Made by a program: the position numbers and the translations under genes. A stretch of DNA of 64,000 nucleotides from Halapricum salinum (lineage in GTDB: Archaea; Halobacteriota; Halobacteria; Halobacteriales; Haloarculaceae): the NCBI RefSeq assembly GCF_004799665.1, contig NZ_CP031310.1, positions 364,887 through 428,886 on the forward strand, read 5' to 3'. Of the stretch, positions 25,145 to 32,490 are shown piece after piece. The notes beneath the pieces are model-generated. The model saw nothing but the letters and a program-made list of their open reading frames with translations. It did not search any database and was not told where the DNA came from. Within the stretch, counting starts at the first letter, position 1; each line of letters starts with the position of its first letter.

Positions 25145-26422
25145 CTATCGATAGCCGAGCGACTCCAGCCGGGACTTGATCTCGGACCCGACTTCCACCC
25201 GAGGCGTCTCCCCGTCGAGTTGGCCCAATCGGTCGGCGACGAACTCGTCGAGCACCGTCCTGAGCGAATCGTAATCGTCGTCAGATCCGTCCTGCGTCTC
25301 GGCCAGCAGTTCGCCCGTCTCGGTCGCACGCTCTTGACGGAGTGAAGACTCGGCCGTGCGCACGGCGAATCGACGGACGCCCTGATCGCGTTCGACCGCG
25401 ACGCTCGCGAACACGCACCGGTCCGGATCGACGCGCCTGGGTACGCCGTCGTCCAGCAGCGACGTTCCGGCCATCGCGTTCCGCGACAGGCCGACGCTCT
25501 CGGCCAGCGTCGGCGCGACGTCGAGCGTGCTCACTGGCGACTCGAAGGTCGCGGTCGCACCCTCGGGCGTCGAGACGAACAGCGGGACGTGCAGCAGTTC
25601 CTCGCGGAGACGCCGCGGATGCGAGAAGAGCCCGTCTTCGCCGAGGAGTTCACCGTGGTCGGCCGTGAGGACGACCAGTGACTCCGAGAGCAGATCCCTG
25701 TCGTCGAGGGCGTCCAGAAACACCCCGATTTCGGCGTCGAGACATCTGAGTTCGTCGTCGTAGGCGTCCGCCAGAAGCGTCCGCTGCTCGTCGGTGAGCG
25801 TCTCGGGGGCGTTCCAGCTCCGCCTGAACAGCGATTCGGATTCGCTGGCCGACAGCGATCGATCCGCAAACCGCTCTGCCGGCGGGTGGTAGGGACCGTG
25901 GACGTCCATGTAGTGATTCCAGCAGAAGAACGGTTCGTCGTCTCCCGAGTCGATCCAGGAGAGGGCGCGCTCGTTGACCTCCGGGGCGCGGGCGTAGTAC
26001 TCCCCGCGATCGAAGACGTACTTTTCGAGCGCCTTCTGGGCGAGCGCCAGCAGGCGGTTGCTACCGAGATACAGGTCGTCGAAGAACGCTTCGAACCCCT
26101 GGTCGTACCCGTACGCCCGGGAGAGAAACGGATTCGAGTGGAACGCGCCCGTTCGATAGCCCGCCTCCCGGAGGCGAGACGGAAGGGGATCGTCGAGTTG
26201 GCGATAGCCGTTGGCCGCGAACGCTTCCGGCCAGCGCCCGGTGACGATCGGCGGTGCAGCCTCCCGCGTCTGCGTGCTCACGGCGTAGGCCTGTGTGTAG
26301 TCGAGGTTCGCCTCGGCGAATCGATCGATTTCGGGTGTTGTCGGTCGGTCGTATCCTCTCGCGGAGAGGTGATCCGCCCGGAGGGCGTCGACGGTCAGGA
26401 GGACGAGGTTCGGCCGGGTCAC
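25145..26422 (-). CDS. Sulfatase-family hydrolase
   Basis: 425 residues, alkaline-phosphatase superfamily. LLTVDALRADHLSARGYDRP supplies the first metal Asp and VVLTADHGELLGEDGLFSHP the DH pair. The nucleophile region reads AVSTQTREAAPPIVTGRWPE: a Ser lies at the position of the modified residue, but the usual Pro of C/S-x-P-x-R is Gln, so formylglycine formation is uncertain and phosphoester or phosphosugar hydrolysis or transfer is possible. No signal peptide or TM helix is visible, implying a cytoplasmic enzyme. It overlaps the upstream GT2 (ATGA), so it belongs to the glycan operon. Confidence 0.85.
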   Translation of the reverse strand: MTRPNLVLLTVDALRADHLSARGYDRPTTPEIDRFAEANLDYTQAYAVSTQTREAAPPIVTGRWPEAFAANGYRQLDDPLPSRLREAGYRTGAFHSNPFLSRAYGYDQGFEAFFDDLYLGSNRLLALAQKALEKYVFDRGEYYARAPEVNERALSWIDSGDDEPFFCWNHYMDVHGPYHPPAERFADRSLSASESESLFRRSWNAPETLTDEQRTLLADAYDDELRCLDAEIGVFLDALDDRDLLSESLVVLTADHGELLGEDGLFSHPRRLREELLHVPLFVSTPEGATATFESPVSTLDVAPTLAESVGLSRNAMAGTSLLDDGVPRRVDPDRCVFASVAVERDQGVRRFAVRTAESSLRQERATETGELLAETQDGSDDDYDSLRTVLDEFVADRLGQLDGETPRVEVGSEIKSRLESLGYR

Positions 26423-27507
26423 GCTCGCTCACCCCGGTCGCGCTGTGGGATCGGCCGCTGTCCTTGTCCGACATCGTTCGTGCCGGGGACGTTGGCCGAG
26501 GACGGCCGTGCGCGGTCGTCCGCCAGGAGGGCGCGCTCACCCCAGCGTTTCAGCGCGACTACCACGCCGAACGCACCCGGGACGAACGTGCTGGCGTAGA
26601 CGAGCAAGCGGCCAGCGGTCGGCTCGCGCTCGAAGGACTGGCGAACGTGGCGCCGCCCGGTACGCCGTGATCCCTCGAATAGAGCGGCGAGGCCGACCGT
26701 CCAGTGGTGGCTGGCCATCGAGGCGTTCCAGCAGCCGCGATCCCGAATCGTCGACTCGTGTTTCTCTCTGACGGCCGTGAGGTCGCGCGCCGCAGTCGCG
26801 GGATCGCGAGAGAGGGCGTCGTCGTGGATCGTCCGGTAACAGAGTACCTCCTGGAGCGTCTCGAAGCGCCAATTCTCGGCAATTCGAAGGTACAGATCCC
26901 AGTCCTGTTTGGCCGCCAGGGACTCGTCGAACCCGCCGACATCCTCCAGGCAGGCCCGCCGGACGACGATCCGCGACGGTGAGCCGACGACGTTTCGCCG
27001 ACACAGCGCCTCGCGGAGGTCGCCCGTCGGCTTCGAACGCTCGGCCCGGAGGAGGTCACCCGTCGGCGAGACCGACGAGAGCAAGGAACTGACGACGCCG
27101 ACGTCGTCGTCACAGCGGTCGAACGCCGCCAGTTGGTGGTGGAGTTTCCGCTCGTGCCAGCGGTCGTCGTCGTCCAGGAACGCGACGAAATCGCCGGATG
27201 AGGCTTCGATTCCGGTGTTCCGGGCCGCAGACAGACCCCGGTTTTCCTCGTGACGCTGGAGTGAGACTCGCGTCGACCGATCGGCGTACTTGTCGACGAT
27301 GTCCGCGGCCGCGTCGGTCTCCGAGCCGTCGTCGACGACGACGACTTCGACGGGATCGTACGTCTGCCCGAGGGCCGTCTCGATCGCGCCCGGCAAGTAC
27401 GAGGGCCGGTCGTAGGTCGGGATCACGACACTCACCAGCGGTTGCTCCGAGTCCTCGTTCACCCCAGTCGGGCTTTCCACAGCATTCTCACCCCGTCGTC
27501 CATCCAT
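26419..27507 (-). CDS. GT2 family glycosyltransferase
   Basis: 362 residues from ATG 27507. The GT-A fold is clear: PLVSVVIPTYDRPSYLPGAI, VEVVVVDDGSETDAAADIVD, NRGLSAARNTGIEASSGDFV and AFLDDDDRWHERKL, where DDDD holds the metal-binding acids. The acceptor half has DVGGFDESLAAKQDWDLYLR. Near the C-terminus, LLVYASTFVPGAFGVVVALK may be a membrane-associated helix. It is the third gene of a four-gene minus-strand operon (GT4, GT4, GT2, sulfatase). Sugar specificity cannot be inferred. Confidence 0.88.
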   Translation of the reverse strand: MDGRRGENAVESPTGVNEDSEQPLVSVVIPTYDRPSYLPGAIETALGQTYDPVEVVVVDDGSETDAAADIVDKYADRSTRVSLQRHEENRGLSAARNTGIEASSGDFVAFLDDDDRWHERKLHHQLAAFDRCDDDVGVVSSLLSSVSPTGDLLRAERSKPTGDLREALCRRNVVGSPSRIVVRRACLEDVGGFDESLAAKQDWDLYLRIAENWRFETLQEVLCYRTIHDDALSRDPATAARDLTAVREKHESTIRDRGCWNASMASHHWTVGLAALFEGSRRTGRRHVRQSFEREPTAGRLLVYASTFVPGAFGVVVALKRWGERALLADDRARPSSANVPGTNDVGQGQRPIPQRDRGERA

Positions 27508-27514
27508 TGGATTG

Positions 27515-28651
27515 TCACTCGTCGGCGACGGTCTTGTAAATGTCGAGTATCGAACGGGCCACGTCGTCCCAGTGGAACCGCTGTTCGATCCGCTCGCGGT
27601 TCCGCCGGGCGACGGCCGCGCGCTCGTCCGGACGGTCCAGGTAGTGTTCGATCGACTCGGCAACGCGCCGTGGCTCGGGCGATTCGGGCAGGAGTCGTCC
27701 GTTCGTCCCCTGTTCGACTGCGTCGGGAATCGCCCCGACCTCGGTCGCCACGACGGGGGTACCGGCGGCCATCGCCTCCAGAACGACGGTCGGAAGCCCT
27801 TCCCACGTCCCGAGGAACGCGAAGACCGTGGCGGCCTGGTAGGCCGCTTGCAACTCCTCGAACGGGAGGTTCGACAGGAACTGGGTCCGATCGTCGGCCC
27901 GATTTCGGAGGTCGTCGAGGACCGACTGTTTGCCCGTTCCAACCACCAGCGCCTGCAGCTCTCGATCCGGCAGGTGATCGACGATTGCGTCGACGAAGCG
28001 CCGAGGGTTCTTCTCGGGAGTCAGGCGACTCACGTACAGGAGCGTCGGGACATCCGGGTCGAGTCGGTATCGCTCGCGAAACTGCGCCAGTGTCGCGTCC
28101 GAGACGGCGAACGTCTCGGGATAGATTCCGTTCGGAACGACGGAGACGGCCGACGGCTGGAGGTCGAAGCGGTCGAGGAGGTATTGTCGCTCGGGCACGC
28201 CCAGTGCGATCGTGTGATCAACGCGTTCGAAGACGTACCCGGCAAGCGGCCGATATGCGAGGTCGAGCCCACGGACGAGCGGTCCCGTGGCCTTGATGTT
28301 CGCCCCGTGGACGGTCATCACGACCGGGGCGTCTTCTGGGATGGCGTGTGCGGCCGACAGTGTCGACAGAAACCACGGGCTGTGGAGGTGATAGAGATCG
28401 TGGTCGCTGGATCGCACTCGCCTGTGTAGTTCGAGCGACAGTGGATTCCGCAGTAGCGACGCCGTCGTCTCGCAGTAGTAGACGTCCGACGCTGTCGTCA
28501 GCGGGCTGTCGTCGTTTCTCGTGCTCAGGTCGGTCGTGTACGTCGTCACAGTGTGACCGTTCGCTCGCGCGGACTCGGTTAGTCGGTGAACGTAGTTCTC
28601 GATACCGCCGATCGACGGCCGATAGCAGTGGGTCACCTGGGCTACGTCCAC
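27515..28651 (-). CDS. GT4 family glycosyltransferase
   Basis: 378 residues from GTG 28651, which overlaps the upstream gene by 10 bp. GT-B fold: VAQVTHCYRPSIGGIENYVH (N-domain glycine loop), VVMTVHGANIKATGP, VVPNGIYPETFAVSD, and in the C-domain LLYVSRLTPEKNPRRFVDAI and FLGTWEGLPTVVLEAMAAGT with the E-x7-E donor-binding pattern. It transfers a sugar from a nucleotide donor to a glycan or lipid acceptor on the cytoplasmic face. An upstream start at 28705 would overlap the preceding gene further and is less likely. Confidence 0.88.
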   Translation of the reverse strand: MDVAQVTHCYRPSIGGIENYVHRLTESARANGHTVTTYTTDLSTRNDDSPLTTASDVYYCETTASLLRNPLSLELHRRVRSSDHDLYHLHSPWFLSTLSAAHAIPEDAPVVMTVHGANIKATGPLVRGLDLAYRPLAGYVFERVDHTIALGVPERQYLLDRFDLQPSAVSVVPNGIYPETFAVSDATLAQFRERYRLDPDVPTLLYVSRLTPEKNPRRFVDAIVDHLPDRELQALVVGTGKQSVLDDLRNRADDRTQFLSNLPFEELQAAYQAATVFAFLGTWEGLPTVVLEAMAAGTPVVATEVGAIPDAVEQGTNGRLLPESPEPRRVAESIEHYLDRPDERAAVARRNRERIEQRFHWDDVARSILDIYKTVADE

Positions 28652-29730
28652 GACTCGTCCCTCCCTGCGTGGACGTCGAGATACTGTCCAGCGACGGTCT
28701 CCCACGACGGAATCGCCGGCGACACCGTTCGATCTGCCTGCCGGCGGATTGCACTCGCGAGGTCGGCCGTATCGCTCAAGAGTTCGCCACAGCCGTCGTA
28801 CGCCGCCAGGACGTGCCGGTGGGCGGAGATATCCGAGAGAATTACCGGCGTCCCGCTCGCGAGTGCCTCCAGTGTCGCCATGGGCAGCCCCTCGTAGACC
28901 GAGAGACTGAGGAAGGCGTCAGCCGCGGAGTACCACGCCCACTTCTCGCGCTCGTCGACGTGTCCGCGAACGTGGACCCGGGGGTGGGTCGCTGCCCGTC
29001 GAACCTCGCCGTGCAGCGGCCCGTCACCGGCGATCACCGCATGCAGGTCCGGAATCGCCGCACAGGCGTCGCTCAGTCGCTCCGCACACACGACCGGTCG
29101 TTTCTGTGGCGTCTGACTGCCGAGTGCGAACACGAGGGTCGCGTCCGCCGGGGCGCCAACGTCCGCGCGGATCGAGTCGGCCGCACTTTCCAGATCCTCG
29201 TCGATGCTGGGTTCGGGACGGCCGTTGGTCACGTGGGCCGCCCTCCCCACGCCGAGGGTATCCAGTTCCTCCCGCAGGTGCGGCGCGACGACCGTGTAGG
29301 TCGGCCCGGCGTGATTTATCGAGTCGAGCCGTCGGTGAAACCAGCGTTCGAGACGGCTCGTCGCCCAGAGATACGGGAGTCTCCTGCGAGGGTAGACGCC
29401 CGCTCGCGCCAGTCGGTACTCCGCCGTCTCCGTGGTGTGAACGGTCACGAGCGTCCGTTTCCAGAAGGAGGCGTCGGGAACAGACGGCGAGAGTGGCTGG
29501 TGCATCCAGACGAGATCGTAGTCCTCACCGCCGCGCGCGAGGTCGCGAAGCTGTGTGTACCACCATCGAGCGATCCCCGGTACACCCACGGTCACTCCGG
29601 CGATCTGGGCCGGCTCCCCGTCACCGAGACGATACTCGACGTCGTGACCACTGGCTTCCCACTGACTGGCGACGGCGGTCGCCACCGCCCTGATGCCGTA
29701 TCGATGCGGAGTGAGTACCAGACAGTTCAT
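28642..29730 (-). CDS. GT4-like glycosyltransferase, first gene of the operon
   Basis: 362 residues from ATG 29730. The N-domain starts MNCLVLTPHRYGIRAVATAV. TLVTVHTTETAEYRLARAGV and HVTNGRPEPSIDEDLESAAD follow. The C-domain keeps TLVFALGSQTPQKRPVVCAE, HAVIAGDGPLHGEV and FLSLSVYEGLPMATLEALAS, the donor-binding block of GT4. Upstream in-frame codons to 29763 exist but the chosen ATG fits the usual GT4 N-terminus. The next gene starts inside it, so translation is coupled. The donor and acceptor are unknown. Confidence 0.84.
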   Translation of the reverse strand: MNCLVLTPHRYGIRAVATAVASQWEASGHDVEYRLGDGEPAQIAGVTVGVPGIARWWYTQLRDLARGGEDYDLVWMHQPLSPSVPDASFWKRTLVTVHTTETAEYRLARAGVYPRRRLPYLWATSRLERWFHRRLDSINHAGPTYTVVAPHLREELDTLGVGRAAHVTNGRPEPSIDEDLESAADSIRADVGAPADATLVFALGSQTPQKRPVVCAERLSDACAAIPDLHAVIAGDGPLHGEVRRAATHPRVHVRGHVDEREKWAWYSAADAFLSLSVYEGLPMATLEALASGTPVILSDISAHRHVLAAYDGCGELLSDTADLASAIRRQADRTVSPAIPSWETVAGQYLDVHAGRDESWT

Positions 29731-29893
29731 CGTCAGTTTCGATAGCGTCCACCGCAGGGCCACGTGTATCGACCGCGGAGACGGGGCCGGGTTTCGACGC
29801 GGTCCTGTTGGAATAGTTCACAGTCTGAGCGGACGGACATAGCAGTGACGTTTCCGAAGAGTGAGAACACGAAGCGTCACACTGCCGGCAGCC

Positions 29894-30418
29894 TCAAGCG
29901 TGTTCCTCGCCGTCCCACACGAAGATCACGTTCGACTGCTCGGGCCCTTTCGTCCAGACGACTCTGACGATCGCATTCGAGAGATCGAGCTCTTCGTTGG
30001 GTCCGAATGTTCCGCTTGTCTTCGTGAACTTGGATTTGCTCAGCAGGATCTCGTCGCCCGCAGAGAGGTCAGTCCCGACTGCCGCGAGCGAATTTCCAGT
30101 GTATTCGACATCCGTGCTGGTCCCGTCAGGGGCGACAGCTTGCGCACCGGTGACTTCGAGTGAGAGTTTCGAGGCCTCGATAGTATCGCCGGAGGCGTGA
30201 GAGATCGTAACCGAGGTGATGTGACCGCGCTCAGAGAGTTCGTAGTCAGTGTCGGACCCGAACGACGGCGCGTTCTGCACGTCCTCGTCGGCGAATCCGG
30301 TGAGAAAGACGGCAGCGACCGCTGCCAGTATCACGACGATCGCGACCATCAGAATCACCCCGATGACCGGGCTGACACCCCGTTCGTCCCCGTTCCGTAG
30401 CTGCTGCATGTACTCCAT
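29894..30418 (-). CDS. Type IV pilin-like protein
   Basis: 174 residues (171 from the internal ATG at 30409). The N-terminus MQQLRNGDERGVSPVIGVIL is the hallmark of haloarchaeal pilins (archaeal Type IV pilin N-terminal domain). Prepilin peptidase PibD would cut after the Gly of DERG, leaving the hydrophobic VSPVIG helix (about residues 15-42) as the assembly core. The rest is a beta-rich head. It may build adhesion pili or a related surface filament. No pilus-assembly ATPase lies nearby, so it relies on genes elsewhere. Base composition looks AT-richer than its neighbours. Confidence 0.9.
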   Translation of the reverse strand: MEYMQQLRNGDERGVSPVIGVILMVAIVVILAAVAAVFLTGFADEDVQNAPSFGSDTDYELSERGHITSVTISHASGDTIEASKLSLEVTGAQAVAPDGTSTDVEYTGNSLAAVGTDLSAGDEILLSKSKFTKTSGTFGPNEELDLSNAIVRVVWTKGPEQSNVIFVWDGEEHA

Positions 30419-30503
30419 TCGTTCCTCTGTCTGCGGTCCACCAACAAATACCCACCCGAGTTTTTTCGCAGCCTGTAAACTGTGTCAGCAGGTGAAAATA
30501 GGA

Positions 30504-30516
30504 ACAGCAGTCACTA
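30504..30516 (-). repeat. Half copy of the stop-abutting hairpin motif
   Basis: Directly after the glutathione-transferase-like stop codon the minus strand reads TAGTGACTGCTGT, the left arm of the hairpin elements at 17093 and 59878. No convincing matching right arm follows within 80 bp, so this is a half or decayed copy, or chance. Confidence 0.35.
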
Positions 30517-31515
30517 TCACGCCAGCGCCAGGAGCGCTTCGGGCGGCCCGCCAGGCAGTTCCGCCCGATCGTGCTCGGCTTCGAAGTCCGGATCGGGGCC
30601 TTTCGGGACGATCCGTTTGGGGCTGACGTCGGGATGAGTCGTGTAGTAGTGCTCCTTGATGTGGTCCATGTCGACCGTCTCGGCGACGCCGGGAGTTTGG
30701 TAGAGATCGCGCAGATACGGCCAGAGGTTGTCGTACTCTCGAACGAGGTTGTGATTGCACATGAAGTGCGTGTGATAGACCTCGTCGAAGCGCACGAGCG
30801 TCGTGAACATGCAGATGTCCGCCTCAGTCAGCCGATCGCCCGCGAGATACCGCTGGTCTTCGAGGACGGAGTCCCAGTGATCTAGCGCGTCGAACAACTC
30901 CTCGACGGCCTCGTCGTAGGCCTCCTGCGTGTCGGCAAAGCCCGCGCGGTAGACACCGTTGTTGATCGGCTCGTAGATCGCCTCGATGATCGCGTCGACG
31001 TCATCCTGGTAGCCCTCGGGATAGAGGTCGACGTCGCGCTCTGCGACGTCACCGAACTCGGTCGAAAGCATCCGCAGGATCTCTTTCGATTCGTTGTTGA
31101 CGATCGTCTCTTCTTTGGTGTCCCACAGGACTGGAACGGTCACGCGACAGGTCGCGTCGGGATCGGCCTCGACGTACAGTTCCCGGAGATAGTCGCTGCC
31201 GTACAGCGAGTCCTCGGTGCAGCCCTCCTTCTCGGAGCTGAACTGCCAGCCATCCTCGTCGCGGAAGGGGTCGACCACGTCGACGCTGATCGCGTCTTCC
31301 AGTCCCAGCAGCGACCGGGCCAGCAGCGTCCGGTGGGCCCACGGACACGCGTAGGAGACGTACAGATGATAGCGCCCAGCTTCGGGCTGGAATCGCGCGT
31401 CGGGATCGTCCTCGATTTGGTCGCGGAAGGTGGTCTCCTGGCGCTGGAACGCCCCTCCCTCGTCGGTCGTCTCGAAGGCGTCTGTTCGCCACTCGCCGTC
31501 GACGAGCATGTTCAT
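30517..31515 (-). CDS. Glutathione S-transferase-like protein (glutathionyl-hydroquinone reductase family)
   Basis: 332 residues from ATG 31515. The thioredoxin-like N-domain holds YHLYVSYACPWAHRTLLARS; the Cys of CPWAHR is the catalytic residue of the YqjG/ECM4 xenobiotic-reductase class. VPVLWDTKEETIVNNESKEI binds the thiol, and a helical GST C-domain follows (LTEADICMFTTLVRFDEVYH, then DLYQTPGVAETVDMDHIKEH). The family reduces thiol-conjugated hydroquinones. Haloarchaea carry gamma-glutamylcysteine rather than glutathione, so the natural thiol is probably that. A start at 31542 or 31509 is also possible. Confidence 0.9.
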   Translation of the reverse strand: MNMLVDGEWRTDAFETTDEGGAFQRQETTFRDQIEDDPDARFQPEAGRYHLYVSYACPWAHRTLLARSLLGLEDAISVDVVDPFRDEDGWQFSSEKEGCTEDSLYGSDYLRELYVEADPDATCRVTVPVLWDTKEETIVNNESKEILRMLSTEFGDVAERDVDLYPEGYQDDVDAIIEAIYEPINNGVYRAGFADTQEAYDEAVEELFDALDHWDSVLEDQRYLAGDRLTEADICMFTTLVRFDEVYHTHFMCNHNLVREYDNLWPYLRDLYQTPGVAETVDMDHIKEHYYTTHPDVSPKRIVPKGPDPDFEAEHDRAELPGGPPEALLALA

Positions 31516-31649
31516 ATCCCTCTCTTGGGCTGCCACCCCCAAAAGGACGCCAGTGACCCGGATGTAACCGTGTGAATCCGACCCACTCGACCGCCCGGGT
31601 TCGAAGCCCTTATTGGGGCGCTCGGCTACGTATCCGCCAAGAGTAACCT

Positions 31650-32180
31650 ATGTCGGACAAACCAGCCTCGATGTACCGGGACATCGACAAGCCGTCGTAC
31701 ACCCGGCGCGAGTACATCACCGGAATCCCCGGTTCGAAGATCGCACAGCACCAGATGGGCGACAAGAACAAAGATCCGGACGACTACCCCGTCCAGATCA
31801 GCCTCATCGTCGAAGAAGAGGTCCAGTTGCGCCACGGCTCGATGGAAGCCTCGCGCCTGTCGGCCAACCGTCACCTGATCAAGGAACTCGGCGAGGGCAA
31901 CTACAAGATGGTCCTCCGGAAGTTCCCTCACCAGGTCATCCGCGAGAACAAGCAGGCGACCGGTGCCGGGGCCGACCGTGTATCCGACGGGATGCGACAG
32001 GCCTTCGGGAAGATCGTCGGTACCGCCGCCCGCATCCAGAAGGGCGAGCGCGTCTTTACCGCCTACTGTGACGTCGACCAGGCTGACGCCGTCAAGGAAG
32101 CCTTCCGCCGTGCCTACAACAAGATCACTCCCTCGTGCCGGATCAAGGTCGAGCGGGGAGAGCAGCTTCTGATTGCGTAG
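31650..32180 (+). CDS. rpl10e: 50S ribosomal protein uL16 (archaeal L10e)
   Basis: 176 residues, the usual archaeal length. The start [20 protein letters not shown] and the blocks [20 protein letters not shown] and [20 protein letters not shown], with [20 protein letters not shown], are typical of L10e, which sits at the peptidyl-transferase/tRNA corridor of the large subunit. CTTATT near 31609 could be its TATA box. The stop codon lies in the loop of a strong hairpin. Twenty-four bases later, in the same frame, the C-terminal codons occur a second time in a diverged form. Confidence 0.97.
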   Translation: MSDKPASMYRDIDKPSYTRREYITGIPGSKIAQHQMGDKNKDPDDYPVQISLIVEEEVQLRHGSMEASRLSANRHLIKELGEGNYKMVLRKFPHQVIRENKQATGAGADRVSDGMRQAFGKIVGTAARIQKGERVFTAYCDVDQADAVKEAFRRAYNKITPSCRIKVERGEQLLIA

Positions 32181-32197
32181 GCAATCAGAAATCTGCT
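32162..32197 (+). terminator. Strong hairpin with the uL16 stop codon in its loop
   Basis: TTCTGATTGC (32167-32176) pairs with GCAATCAGAA (32181-32190) around loop GTAG, which holds the TAG stop (32178-32180). The outer GCAG/CTGC (32162-32165 and 32193-32196) extends it. No long T-run follows, so it may act on RNA processing or termination rather than as a classic terminator. Confidence 0.55.
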
Positions 32198-32204
32198 GTC
32201 ACCG

Positions 32205-32240
32205 GTCGAAGAGCGCGGCGAAGAGCTACTGATCGCCTAA
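32205..32240 (+). pseudogene. Ghost copy of the uL16 C-terminal codons
   Basis: These 36 bases read VEERGEELLIA then TAA, against the real tail [10 protein letters not shown] then TAG at 32148-32180. The copy is in the same reading frame, is diverged at synonymous sites (CTACTGATCGCC versus CTTCTGATTGCG) and has one extra Glu. It looks like the old 3' end left behind when an incoming uL16 gene recombined. Confidence 0.6.
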
Positions 32241-32490
32241 GCCCTCCTGGCGCGCTGGCGCGCGCCACTCGCCCTTAGTATTCCACCAGGTCCGCCAGCG
32301 CACGCGCCACGGCTGTGGCGCGGCGCATCTGGGCAACGCCTGCGCTTTTCGTAGCCGCTCGCGAGTTCGCGAGCGGCAGGCCTGCCCTTCCCCGGTTCGT
32401 GCGGTCGCGGCGATACCGCGACACGCACTTACGGCCACCGTAATCGTGGGAGGCCTGAGAAACGGCAACGTTGTCGTCTGTGGAGGACGA
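32241..32490. other. Gene-free, hairpin-rich stretch
   Basis: No supported gene. It holds GCGCCAC/GTGGCGC (32304-32321) and an 11-bp perfect inverted repeat GCCGCTCGCGA/TCGCGAGCGGC with a 2-base loop (32354-32377), plus other GC-rich inverted tracts. Minus-strand reading frames here are arginine/proline-rich and look non-coding. It separates uL16 from a convergent RND gene, so termination structures are a simple explanation. Confidence 0.5.

Noticed and set aside
32226-32468. 80-codon minus-strand frame after uL16
   Set aside because: Arg/Pro-rich, covers GC hairpins and the ghost uL16 tail; no coding signal.
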